From Echinometra lucunter (Eukaryota > Echinodermata > Echinoidea > Camarodonta > Echinometridae), in NCBI GenBank assembly GCA_029962745.1, contig CM057156.1, positions 33,114,027 to 33,178,026 of the forward strand: DNA of 64,000 nucleotides, in the 5' to 3' direction. Below are positions 1-12,877 of the stretch, piece by piece. The notes under the pieces were generated by a model. That model had not been told where the DNA came from. It did no database searches and saw only the letters and a program-made list of their open reading frames with translations. The first letter of the stretch is position 1; the number at the start of each line of letters is the position of its first letter. Made by a program: the position numbers and the translations under genes.

Positions 1-2769
1 GGGTTAAAACCGTCATCGTCATAATATCAGACAAGTTACATGCAACCGATAAGAAAACAAAAATAAAAAATCTAACATGTCGAGGGGCTCCATCCATATC
101 TTCTACATCCTCCCCCCTCTCTCCCTCCCACCCCCCCCCTCTCTCTCTCTATCTAACTATCTGTCTGTCTGTCTATACATCTATCTCTCCCTCTCTTCTT
201 TCGTCTTTCTTCTTTCAAGCTAATTTTCCTAACTCAAATGAGAACTCTAATGAATGAACCAGAGCACAGGATAATCAAATACGTAATACTTATTCATGAA
301 TATGGGATGTATGAAATGCTAAAAGAAGACCACAAAATACAAGTTTGCAAAGAAGTGCAGAATGTGATAGAAATCAAAGGTAAGACCAAATCTGTAATCA
401 CTACCATAAAGTCGGATTAAAGATAGTGTCTCTTCATATTGATAATATTATATAGTTAGCCTAGTAAACATGCAGTCTGTCATTGAGTATCCCATCTTAC
501 ACAACATAAAAAGTAAAGCTAGACCTTTGAAAACTGAACGAGTGTAACATGTTTACCGCACTGGACAATAAATTGTAAAACTTTATAGCTAATATGTACA
601 TAGACTTGCCATACCTTCACGATTTAATACTGTGTAGATAAGGAGAATAAATGAAATTTAGATGTACAGTAATGTCTAACATTGTTTACTACACTTTATG
701 TATCAGTTGTGTACTTCGTCTTAACCTTCTCAACATGATAAGATGTCTGGAATGGGTTTACAATTCTCGTTAGACTGTCATGAAAATAAAAGCAGGACAG
801 TACGTCCATCTCAGACAATGTCTGAAGTTATCAGTCTCCCTTTTTTCTCCTAAATTTTGCCCCGAAATTTTGCATGATATTTTCACTACCTTGTTGTAAG
901 ACTTTCAAATTTACAAGAAAGCGTAGATTCAGAAAAGAACATTGCATGCAGAGGACAGGGGGGGGGGGGGGAGGAGAAATTATCACCGATGCAGTCGTGT
1001 AATTTAGTTCACCGCTGTAAGGGTCTAATCCTTGCTAATGAATTAAGTAATCCACCTTATTATCTGTCGAATTATACTCTCGCTCGTGCTCAGAGGCCCA
1101 AATAAGCTAAATGGGGTAGGGAGTTGAAAGCAGCCCCTGTTATTCTAGCTTGAATATACCAGGTATTATAGCGTATTAGAATGAGAGGAGGGGGCAAGGG
1201 GGCACCTTCAACCTCCTTACAGATTTCCGTCACTAGAGTAAAAAGGGGTCTTTTAATAGCAGGGTAGGGAATCATTTGTCACATTATACATGTAATTAGA
1301 TTACTCTTGGAAACGCGCAAAATGTAGACACATCAAAATCTTACTGTTCAGCTTACGAGGATTTGTGTTTATTTGGTTATTGTTGTTTTTTTCTTTTGTG
1401 GCTTTTTTGGGGTTGATGTTTGTTTGTTTGTTTGGGTGTGAGGGAGCAGCTCGTAACGCAAGACAGGGCTATGACCAATGGCCAAGGTGTTTGCCTTGGA
1501 AAACAATATGAAGTACCGTAAGCTCAGGTGTCCCCCGCCCCCCCCCCCCCCTCCACCGCATCCAAGTCTGGAAACGCCACTGATGATGGGAGGGGCTCGA
1601 TGAGAAGTAAAATGGACATCAATTTTCCTCTTCTCTTCCTGACAATCATCGCCTCCATTTGAACCTTTTACTGCTCTCGATATTTCGTCACCATCTCAAT
1701 TCCGTCTGATTGCGCTAAACACTCGTTGGTTTAAATGTCACTTGATTAATAGTTTAAAATGCTTGATGTAAAAACGCATAAAGTATCAATGGATTTTAGT
1801 AATAAATGAGCTATTTCAAAAGTACTGGAATTATTGTTGCCGGCGTTTTGCCCATTATACGAGCTGGCCTACCAATAAAAGCTTTGTACATGCGTCATTA
1901 ATAGAGTTTCATTTCTGCTTTTATACCTTTCAGTATTAAATGGCAATTAGTGGCATGGTTACAAAATTTAACAAGCCATTTTACTCAGCTATATACTACA
2001 TAATTATAGACCTACATATTTAATAAAAATTGTAAGATAATACTGTAGTGATATGGCTTCGGTAGGCATTACAGGTGTAATTGTACATGTATGTCATACC
2101 AGTTGTATTGTTCCCAGTTGTGCTGGCTTTTGTATTGTTAGGCCCTTTACATGTAGGTCACTTGTACTTGTCCTCTTTTCAGGTGCATTGCATTCCAAAA
2201 TGTAGTATAGAGTAGGAAAAGTTGGGTGTGGCTATTTAAACTGGGAGGATAATTTTGTGTGAGGGTTGTTAGACTGTAACAGTTACAAGTAGTGTTAGAG
2301 GTAGTAGGTGCAGAACTGAGAAGACAGAAACTTGAGAAAGGAGTATGTCTGGTTTTTGATAGTGGCCATTAACAAAACTGAGAAAAGTTGAATTCATTAT
2401 TTTTTTCTATTTGTGGATGTCCTGCTGAACAGTTTAACAACTGTGATTGATTTAAACATATTTTTGACTTGATTGACATCATTCTGCAGAACTACTATTA
2501 TTTTCAATAAAGACTGGAGTCACATATGCATTTGAACTAAAGATACCTACGAATCCTGCGTCCTTCTTCCACGTCTCATTATAATACATTTGAATGAAAT
2601 CGCAATCACATGTTTTAGCCCCTCCCCCACCCCTCTCCCCCCCCTCTCTCTCTCCCTCCCCCCCCCCTCTCTCTGTTAGCTTTCTCACATGCCCTCTTCC
2701 TTTCTATCATGCCTATCTCCATTTATCATATTTGTTATTGGTTTTCTTTACAATGTAAAGCAAATGACT
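1..2769. other. No gene seen
   Basis: AT-rich DNA with CT-rich tracts (110-200), a poly-G run (960-972), a poly-C run near 1,537 and short frames that look random. The poly-C/'AAACGCCACTGATGATGG' piece near 1,540-1,590 may be one end of a decayed TIR element. Confidence 0.6.
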
Positions 2770-2952
2770 GGTGAGAAAGCATGCATGCTTGTAAGTAAGC
2801 ACCCAGAGGACCGACGGCTTTAAGTTCTATCCGAGGGACCTGGTATTGAGGATTAATGCCTTACCAAAGGACCTAACCGCATCGACTTGGTTTTGAACCC
2901 GGGTTACCGGACTACGAGACGAGTACTCTACTAACTGAACTATTGTGCCTCC
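2770..2952 (-). mobile_element. tRNA-derived SINE
   Basis: On the minus strand the 5' end reads like a tRNA, with A box TAGTTCAGTTAGTAGAG and B box GGGTTCAAAACC about 30 nt apart. A non-tRNA body ('GCCGTCGGTCCTCTGGGTGC') follows. Stem bases of a true tRNA are not conserved, so this is a SINE rather than a gene. Confidence 0.7.
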
Positions 2953-3300
2953 CCATTTTTCAATCTCTCCTTTCACCATTTCCTTTCCCTTCCCACTTGT
3001 TCCATCACACTTTTTCCTCTATATACTGCTGATGATGTAACCCTCCCCTTCATCACGTCTTCTTATTTTCCTTTTTCTTTATTTCTTTTCATTTTTCTGC
3101 TTCATGCATCATGAGAGAATAGCTAAGTGCTAGGTGGGATCAAAATTAAGAAGTTAAAAACACACACAATGTTCGATGATTATTTCTATATAAGCGGTGA
3201 AACCGCAAGGGGGATATGCATGAATGCTGAAAAAAATCCAGGTAAGCAGCAGTAAGAAAATTATGAAATAAACAATAAGATTTACACGAAGAAACCCACA

Positions 3301-3380
<80 letters not shown>
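3301..3380. repeat. (CT)n microsatellite
   Basis: About 80 bp of almost pure CT. Confidence 0.95.
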
Positions 3381-3384
<4 letters not shown>

Positions 3385-4555
3385 GGGGTTTTTTTTCTTC
3401 TTACTTTATCCCGATCAGGTGGTCGCTCAATGAATAGCACGTACGCCGAATATGTTTGAGTAAAAACATAAGGACATCTATACCAGCAGATGCAAGTGTA
3501 GCGTCGCATTTTTCCTTACATTTCAGACAATAAATCACCGAACCGGATTCGCCTTTCAAGCTATCTCACAAAATATTGGTTTACAGTTACCCAGTGTTGA
3601 CATTTTATTGGCTTGCACGGTAACTCCCTCGTATCTAATGCCTAGCAACAAGTAGAAATATTTAGAAGTGGTTTCAAGCTTCAGACAATCAATTATTAGT
3701 AAAAATTTGAGAGGTTCATCGATCTCTTAATTCATATGTAGCAAGGAATGAGAATATAAAATACCGCAAAATGGAGTGAATAGGAACAAAGCATGGAAAA
3801 GTTGATTTCAATGATTTTGTTTACAAAGTGATAACGCATAACCCGCTTCGTTCACCTTGATTATGCATCACATGCCTCCAGCTGCCTAGGCATTCTCTGT
3901 GATGTCCTGAAATATATCTCACAATTGTCAAAACTTTCTTCCCATCTCTTAATCTACTGCATAAAATTATTCGATTTTCTATGAAGACCTCGCAAACATG
4001 CTCTTACATAATATTCCTGAGAAAGAAAATGATTGCATTTATTGTTATGTATTTTTTCTCTCTTTTCTTATTTTTGACAGTTTTGTTCAGTAAGAACATG
4101 CAGATTAGCACGCAGTTAATGAATAATCCAAGGATGAAGCATACCTAAATCAAATGTATGTATCACATTAGAAATGTCCTGGTAAGTATATGATCGATAA
4201 GCCTGAGAACTAAACAACATTACTAGAACAGTCTTGTTCAGGCTCCCTTAGAATGCGATGGAGAGGTTATTGGGAAAATATGCAAAATCTGTTCTTATTC
4301 ACCCCGTTTTTATTGTAGTTATATAAAATCATGGCACCATAAGCAGATAAAAAATTATATGCTAAAGCATATTTTTTTTAATGATATGACAGAAGCAGGC
4401 AAAGATCAGCCCACCTCCATATTCTCTCCTCTCCCCTCCCGTACGCTACCCTCCCCACTCAAGAATGATGAATATATCATGTACATTATATAGAAACAAA
4501 TAAAGGAAAATAAAGTTTGAGTCAGCCTGACCCACTGTGACTTTTTTGGTGTCAA

Positions 4556-4625
4556 TTAATAATAATAATAATAATAGATGGGATTTGTAATGCGCCAAAT
4601 CCACTCTGCAGAGTGCCCAAGGCGC
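4556..4625 (-). mobile_element. LINE 3' end fragment with ATT tail
   Basis: The minus strand reads GCGCCTTGGGCACTCTGCAG then 'TTGGCGCATTACAAATCCCATC' (in part) and (ATT)n. This matches the 3' end of the element at 7,800-8,350. Confidence 0.65.
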
Positions 4626-5317
4626 AGTGAAAGAAAGAAAGAGAGAGAAGAGCACAAATACAATGATAATTAAGAGTCACTGACCTGACATGCATGCAGA
4701 AAAAACCCCAACAACAACAACAACAACTTCAGATTAGGTATGCTGCATGATTATTTTTCATTCAATTCATGGAAATTAAAAACTTGAGCTTTAATATTAT
4801 GGAAAACCACAGATGAAGGAAATTGCTTTCTTACCAGACTTCCTTTCTACACAACTTTGACAGTATTATTGGCTTCCATTAATTCACCTTTATGCATGCC
4901 TCATGCTTGGGCCGTAAAATGCTTTTCCATCATGATCTGATGATTTTGATTAATGTGTGCATACGTGCATGTGCTTTTTACAACGGTTATGCATAAAAAA
5001 TTACAGATGACAAGACTTCATGTTTTATCGTAATGGAAATTCAATTTGATGATGATAACAATGAAATAAACAACTGTGTGGGGACTAGCACTGCACGGTT
5101 TAATGACTTAAAACTACTTACAGACTCCATTATATTGTTACCATGTCTTTAGCCCGGCCGATCCACATCAAATCAACTTATACAGAAATTCGGAGTTTTA
5201 TGAAAAGGATGGACTCATTCCCTGTACAAAAAGTTTCGCATCTAAGTTTTAAATTGATAATACCATTGTATACATACGATGTGATTACTGATTATACTCG
5301 TACTTTCATGGTGACAA

Positions 5318-5572
5318 CCCACTTCACCGAAGGCCCGCGAGGCCGAAAATAGCAAATTGTAATCTATAATATCATACCGCTCTAACCAATTCCTGTGCCA
5401 GAAGGAAATTTAAGAAGTATTAAAGAGCAGCGGTACCTCCGGAAACGAGGACTAAACATGCTAAAGGAGACATAATTATTTTATATACCGATCATGCCGA
5501 TAGCGTATTATTTGTGATGAAGGAAAATACAATACGAGAAAAGTCGGCCTCGCGGGCCTTCGGTCAAGTGGG
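5318..5572. mobile_element. TIR element (MITE)
   Basis: Left CCCACTTCACCGAAGGCCCG and right CGGGCCTTCGGTCAAGTGGG are inverted repeats that continue to about 30 bp, enclosing 255 bp of AT-rich DNA. No transposase. Target duplication not clear. Confidence 0.8.
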
Positions 5573-7209
5573 CGGACCCCACTTTCATTACTCAAGCATA
5601 CTCTGGCAAACATTTGACATGTTTTCTGAGTATCGACTTAATCAGGGATTCATTTTAACCTCTGAAAACAAGGACCTTTAAACAAACATTTTAATATTAC
5701 TGTCCTAATTTTCCGTGTCATCATTACCTTTATTTTGTGTAATCATGCAGAAAATACTGAGTAGGAACAATCGGAACCATGGAAATGAATATAGAGTTTT
5801 CGACGATCATGGACGTATCGAAACAGACCGATTAAACGAATATTATAATCTTCAAAGCCAAACTATGACATGTGATGAATATGTGAATGATGTCTGTCAG
5901 TCATCGCATTGTCATGGTAACTAAGCATTCCTTGGAATTATAGGTCAAAGGTCACCAAAATGCCTCTGACTAATGCAAACCAGGCGCTTAGGAAAAGTTT
6001 GCAAAGTCATGGATGTCTTTTTCTCCGGTCGCACTCGAGTAATCATGGTGTGCAGGATTGCGTCAGGCCCATCCTAACTAATTTTAATCTATATTCGCCT
6101 TTTTGAGTACGACCTTACCTGCGCTATTTTCGAGTCGAAGATTAAATTACTGTCTGCACTGTTGATGTAGGACTGCGTCAGGCTCATCTTATAGCCAGGC
6201 GTCCTTCTGACTGCGTCATTTTAGCTGCGCTAGTCAAGCCCGTGAAAGCATGCATTTAACACATATACAATAAATAAATAAATAAATAAATAAATAAGAA
6301 AAATAGAAATATTGTTGGCACTGTGAATGTTTCTAAAACAATTGTAACGATATCTATGCAGAATACAGTCAGCTGATGTATTAGTTCGTACAAACAGCAT
6401 AACGAACTTAAGTAAAACAAAACTAAATAAAACAAAACAAATAAAATCAAAACAAGAACCAAATGTAAAGCTTGATTTGGTTCGTTATTTGGTTCGTTAT
6501 TATTATGAAAAAAGGGGGTATTAAGATAGTGGTACTCAAACAAAACACCGTGGTGATCCGAAAAACAAGTGGAATCATTAAAAAGAGACAAGAGCGCTAT
6601 GAAATCCAATGTAGACACCCCATTGTTTTATGGTATTTGAGAAGGTCGTCTCAATAACAGCCTGAGAGACTTTGATGGATGAAATAAAAGGAAAAAATCA
6701 AAATGTTACAAAGAAACTGAGACATGATGGATACGTGATATTTGTCATGTTTTCCCCAGATATTGATTTCATAGGGCTGTAAAAGAACACCTATGAAGCG
6801 ATTCCATGAAATTCAGTTTTCACGATTGTTAGTTTGCCTGCAGACAAAGACCCTATTTTTACACTTGAAAACATTTCCGTAAAGTCTTGAGGAGGGCCTA
6901 ATTTTGCCAGTCTCTGGCTGTGTCCAAAAACTCCCGTTAGAGCTCGGTTAGTGTCATAGTTCAGGCACTCTAATGCGTGTTTCGATTGACCAAGGTTTGT
7001 GTCTGTAAACTAGATTTACCCATCCAATCTACAGGCAGTGTGACGAGTTCAATGCGAAGTGAAAATGAAGGGTGAATGCATGTACTCGTACGTGACAGTG
7101 GGAAAAAAAGAGGGGGGAATGACAGGTGGTGGAGGTAGAGAGATGATGAAGGAGATGAGAAAGAAAGTGAGAGAAAGAGAGAGAGAGGGAGAGGGAGAGA
7201 GAGAGAGAT

Positions 7210-7250
<41 letters not shown>

Positions 7251-7691
7251 TATAGGGGGTAGAAGATATTTCCGTATCCAAGAAATTGGTCTTTGGGGTC
7301 AGCTTTCCCAGTTCCAAGTTCACGGTCGGGTGTTAGAGCCGTAGGAGGTGACAGTGAAAGGTATGTTGTTGACAACAGACAATAACACTGGAAATTTCGT
7401 CCCCCCCCCCCAGCACAGTTACACTAGTTCCGAAACAATACATTGCATGCAATATGTTTTTGTGAGATTGATAACTGAAAAGAAATTCGAGATGAGCCCA
7501 TAATTCTTCTTGCTCACAATCGTTTAAAGATCAATTTCGAATGAAGATATATACATTTTACAAAAAACACACATCCCACTAAAGTGATAATAATTGACGC
7601 ACATTCCTTTACGAAAAATGTCAAAAAATCTAAATCTGGATCTCAGTTTGAGATCCAACAGTGACTTCTAATTTACTGGAATCATTGGAAT
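5573..7691. other. No gene seen
   Basis: Intergenic sequence with (AAAT)n at 6,272-6,296, AAC-rich stretches near 6,420 and the GA tract at 7,150. 'GCGTCAGGC' appears at 6,060 and 6,175 in a loosely repeated context. No exon-like segment found. Confidence 0.55.
7150..7248. repeat. (GA)n microsatellite
   Basis: About 100 bp of GA with a few GGGA interruptions; it yields spurious Ser/Leu-rich frames. Confidence 0.95.
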
Positions 7692-7799
7692 TTAGCATCT
7701 AGTATTCGTTATTCGTTGGTAATCTGTTCTAAAATAGTTCCCATGAAAAGAAGAACTTTGTTGCAGTGTCAAATCTGAAATTCGTGGACTATCAAAATA

Positions 7800-8350
<551 letters not shown>

Positions 8351-8520
8351 GTTGAACAGAAAAGGGCAGCTGTCCTGTTTTTAATGTAATTTATTTCCAC
8401 CCCCCCCCCCCCCTGCAGAAAGGGAGAATGAGATGCAAACTGACAAGAGGATCGATCCAACCCTTCCCGAATCCTCCCTTCACTCGATAATCTTTCGCCC
8501 TTGCATTTTATCCATTTAAG

Positions 8521-10440
8521 GCCCGTGCGCCCCCATCCTCCCCGACACTAGTGTCCCCTAAGTAGTCTTACATTCTCTTCCCGTTGTTTATAATAATCTA
8601 GGAAGTTACGATAAGTAGAAATAAATAATGTTTTTATTTTATGTACAGTGATGAAAAGAACAAGCTATCGTCATGATAACAGAAAAAATTGTTTAAAAAA
8701 AGATTATACTAGCTCATGCACATTGTTTTCTAAACAAATTCATACGACTGGTTTATTTTGTTTGCAGGCTTGTACCTGCAGCCATGTAAGAAAGGATTAC
8801 ATATAATTATACATGTAGATCTTTTTATGGGCATCTTTTGCTGCATGAAGTTTGCGTGATGAACTCCAAAAGCCATCACGACGCCATAAGAATTAGAATG
8901 GCGCCACCTTGGTTATCTGTCAGTACAGTTGTGTGCAATATGGTTGGACTGCACATTCTGCCTCTATCTGCATAGTGCTCGAGCTAAAATTATCAAAAAT
9001 TAGTAAATGTATTCTACTCCTCTCTCCCCTTTTCTCCCCGCTACCCCCCCTCTCTCTCTCTATCTATCTCTCCCTCTCTCTCTCTTTTTCTCTCTCTCTT
9101 TCTCTCTCTTTTTCTCTCTTTTTTCTCTTTATCTCTCTTTCTCTCTATGTGCCCCCTCCTCCCCGACACTAGTGTCTCCTAAGTAGTCTTAAATTCTCTT
9201 CCTGTTGTTTATAATAATATAGGAAGTTACGCTAAGTAGAAATAAATAATGTTTTTATTTTATGTATAGTGATGAAAAGAACAAGCTATCGTCATGATAA
9301 CAGAAAAAAAAATTGTTTAAAAAAAGATTATACTATCCCATGCACAATGTTTTCTGAACAAATTCATACGAATGGTTTATTTTGTTTGCAGGCTTGTACA
9401 TGCAGCCATATAAGAAAGGATTACATATAATTATATGTAGATCTTTTTTTATGGGCATCTTTTGCTGCATGAAGTTTGCGTGATGAACTCCAAAAGCCAT
9501 CACGACGCCATAAGAATTAGAATGGCGCCACCTTGTTTATCTGTCAGTACAGTTGTGTGCAATATGGTTGGACTGCACATTCTGCCTCTATCTGCATAGT
9601 GCTCGAGCTAAAATCAAAAATTAGTAAATGTATTCTACTCCTCTCTCCCCTTTTCTCCCCGCTACCCTCCCCCCACCCTCTTTCTCTCTCTATCTATCTC
9701 TCCCTCTCTCTCTCTCACCAATTCTTTCTCTCTCTCTCTTTCTCTCTCTTTTTCTCTCTTTTTCTCTCTCTTTTTCTCTCTTTTTTGTCTTTATCTCTCT
9801 TTCTCTCTATGTGCCCCCCTCCTCCCCGACACTAGTGTCCCCTAAGTAGTCTTAAATTCTCTTCCTGTTGTTTATAATAATCTAGGAAGTTACGTTAAGT
9901 AGAAATAAATAATGTTTCTATTTTATGTACAGTGATGAAAAGAACAAGCTATCGTCATGATAACAGAAAAAAAAAATTGTTTAAAAAAAGATTATACTAG
10001 CCCATGCACATTGTTTTCTAAACAAATTCATACGACTCTTTTATTTTTGTTTGCAGGCTTGTACATGCAGCCATATAAGAAAGGATTACATATAATTATA
10101 TGTATCTATCTTTTTTTATGGGCATCTTTTGCTGCATGAAGTTTGCGTAATGAACTCCAAAAGCCATCACGACGCCATAAGAATTAGAATGGCGCCACCT
10201 TGGTTATCTGTCAGTACAGTTGTGTGCAATATGGTTGGACTGCACGTTCTGCCTCTATCTGCATAGTGCTCGAGCTAAAATTATCAAAAATTAGTAAATG
10301 TATTCTACTCCTCTCTCCCCTTTTCTCCCCGCTACCCCCCCCCCTCTCTATCTATCTCTCCCTCTCTCTCTCACCAATTCTTTATCTCTCTTTTTCTTTC
10401 TCCTTTTCTCTCTTTTTTCTCTTTATCTCTCGTTCTCTCT
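8521..10440. repeat. Threefold tandem repeat, ~0.64-kb unit
   Basis: The landmark GACACTAGTGTC recurs at 8,544, 9,165 and 9,828 (periods 621 and 663 bp). Each unit has the same order: AT-rich segment, 'GGCTTGTACATGCAGCCAT', 'CCATCACGACGCCATAAG', 'CTATCTGCATAGTGCTCGAG' and a CT-rich microsatellite. Unit lengths differ mostly in the CT tract. No conserved reading frame survives across the units. Confidence 0.92.
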
Positions 10441-10766
10441 ATCTCTCTCTCTGTTTCTTCACATTTTCTTCTGCTCAGTTTGCCTCTCTTTCTCTCATTA
10501 TTTAACTCTCATCGTGAAATCATTTCTTTTATATTTCTCATTTTCTTTCAAAATCTATTCATCGCTTCATCAGTCTCTCCCGCTCTCCTCTCTCTCTCTC
10601 TCTCTCTTTCTCTTGCCCTCTCTTCTTATCATGATAATCATATTTACTTTTCCCACTCGCCTCTTTTACTTTTCCTTCATTTCATAATCATATCACATTA
10701 CACAAGAACGTATAATCAAAAAGCAGTGTAAATTTTTACATTGATAATTCATTTTTTATGTTTAAA

Positions 10767-12877
10767 CCAGCCGTTCCAGACGGAATGTAACTATTAACAA
10801 TACATTCATTTCATTACGAATATCAAAGAATTTCATTTATATATATACAAGTAAATTGAGTTTGTATCGACAAGAACAACTGTCGTGGCAGATCAATAAT
10901 ATTTGCTATCATTAGCCGCCTCAGACGGAAAATAATTATGCATTTAATCATACTGATACGCTCAAGATTTTTTTAGCAATATGCAAAGATATTGCTAGTA
11001 AAAGAAAAAGGGGGGCATTGGCATTATACGCTTCATGTACATTGTAATGAAGCAAGTATAGATTATATCACTCCTAATGCACTAACGTCAACAGAAATAC
11101 TTTAACAACTAAAATGATCAAAACATACGAACATGACTGATATTTTTTCATTTTTTTCCAGCCGTTCCTGACGGATTCATTATATACCCTAAAATTAAAC
11201 ATCATGGCAGTTTGGCATTCCAATATTTGATAGCTTAATGTTTATTGCATAATATTGCATTTACGAAAGAACATAATTAGCACACACGCACAAAAATCCA
11301 TATCAAACACAAACAATGCATTCTCAGTGGCATGATTACTGATATTTTTTTTTCACTGTTATGATCTCCAAAAAATTGGGTTGCACTTTACCACATATGA
11401 ATAAAAATACTGTCTATCACTTGGTTTCTAGGGAGGTGAACGAGAGAGACCTCATCCCTGGTTCTTCTATGTTTTAGCCGCATCAATAATTCCAAGGCAC
11501 TGGAGTCTGGACCCGGAGTCTAGGAAGTATTTAGTGTTGATATGGAGACGAAAGTCTTACAGCTCGATAGCTCGATAGTCTGCTCTGAAGCCTCTATCGG
11601 TGACGGACCGATCAGATATAAACCTCAGTTCCATCTTGCTGCCGATTGACACCAAAGAAGCGGCTGGATACTCACTTCCAACTTCCACTCACAATCTTAT
11701 TTGTGTGTATTCGTAAAAATCTTATCCTTTCGTAAATAACTTTCTTTCTTCGTCTATGTGAATTCTCTTGATTGCTTTGCCTAAATCATTTTCAATCTTC
11801 CTTATTCACAAATCCTCACCGTATCAGTTTCTCTTTCACTCTATCCATGTCTTTCTCCATCTCTCTATCTTTCTTTCTTTCTCTCATTTACTCACTCCCT
11901 TGCTCAAATACTCCCTTGCTCAAAATTCTTTGTTATCTCAATTGTTGCTCTTGTCTTTTTTCTATTCCCCTTTATTTCTCTGTTCCCATCTTAGCTATGT
12001 TTTTCGCTCTATCCATCTTTGTTTTTCTCTTCTCTCTTTCATCTCTCTCGATCACCTTCTACGCCAAATCAAACCAATGTTAAACCGAATGAATCATATG
12101 CAAAAAGAGAATTTGTTTTGTCATCAAATATATATTTGGAATTGTTTTCTTCACTCAAAAATACCAGCCGTGCCCGACGGAAATTCACACATGTACATAT
12201 TTCAAATTTTGAACATTTCTTTGTAAAAAAATATAACCAGCCGTGCCCGACGGAAATTCACACATATACATATTGTCAAGATACTACATCATGAACTGCT
12301 ACAATTTAAAGACACTGCTCTTTTGGTTTCATTTCATTTGGAGAAAGACGGTTTTCAAAATGTTTTATCTGTTCACTAATGATTATTTAAAGGATTGGTT
12401 CTGCTCTACAGAAATTCACATTTTTCTTATCACTCCTGCCTATTAGTATGTACGTTTTGTAGTACTTGATATGCAATTGATCTTCTCTTAAACCTTCGGT
12501 TAATTTTTTGGTAACTAAGAATAACATTAAGGCAAGGGAAGAAAAAAAATTATTACATTTTCAAGAAATAATTGAAATGATTGCTTAACCATCCGTCTCA
12601 GACGGAACACATCAATATAAGAATACATGTATATAAATAATAAAACACTCTTTGTTCAAAACACCATTAAAATATATCAGAGTAGAATAAAACGGAATAC
12701 CTCATATACTAAAACATCTAAGTTATTAACATTCTATTCACTGCACAGGTCCACGTGGTCTGCAATGAGTTCATTAAATATCTTATCAAGCACCTTACAT
12801 TTGGAAGCACAATCAATACCAATACCAAACGAATGATATAATGAAATAACAGTTTGTTCCTGCCGTACCAGACGGTG
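10767..12877 (+). repeat. Seven copies of CCAGCCGTNYCNGACGGAA
   Basis: Copies at 10,767, 10,912, 11,158, 12,164, 12,237, 12,589 and 12,859, each about 19 bp. CCGT and ACGG form a 4-bp stem with a 5-nt loop. Four copies are repeated in arm 2 in opposite orientation, one of them partly lost (about 36,250). Flanks are AT-rich and otherwise dissimilar, except the two at 12,164 and 12,237 (73 bp apart). Confidence 0.85.
11558..11687 (-). pseudogene. Solitary duplicate of the astacin terminal (CUB2) exon
   Basis: This stretch repeats gene A exon 7 (13,087-13,216) nearly base for base, including the stop codon and the codons after the splice junction ('[11 protein letters not shown]' region). The first bases at the acceptor side are lost. 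No other astacin exon lies nearby, so it cannot be part of a working gene by itself. It sits immediately outside the left end of inverted arm 1. It could be read as an alternative 3' terminal exon only if a splice acceptor survives; I do not see the TTTCTCTCCAG acceptor of the parent exon. Confidence 0.8.

Noticed and set aside
5143..5352. 69-codon plus-strand frame
   Set aside because: Its end lies inside the inverted-repeat terminus of the TIR element at 5,318.
6970..7375. Ser/Leu/Pro-rich minus-strand frames
   Set aside because: Produced by the GA microsatellite; no splice or start context.
8909..10731. Repeated Ser/Leu-rich plus-strand frames starting 'MVICQYSCVQYGWT'
   Set aside because: They follow the tandem repeat and its CT tract; the frame differs between units and there is no recognisable domain.
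11768..12294. Ser/Phe/Leu-rich plus-strand frames beside arm 1, mirrored in arm 2 near 36,557-37,084
   Set aside because: CT-rich translation; indels between the two arms change the frames, so they are not under protein constraint.
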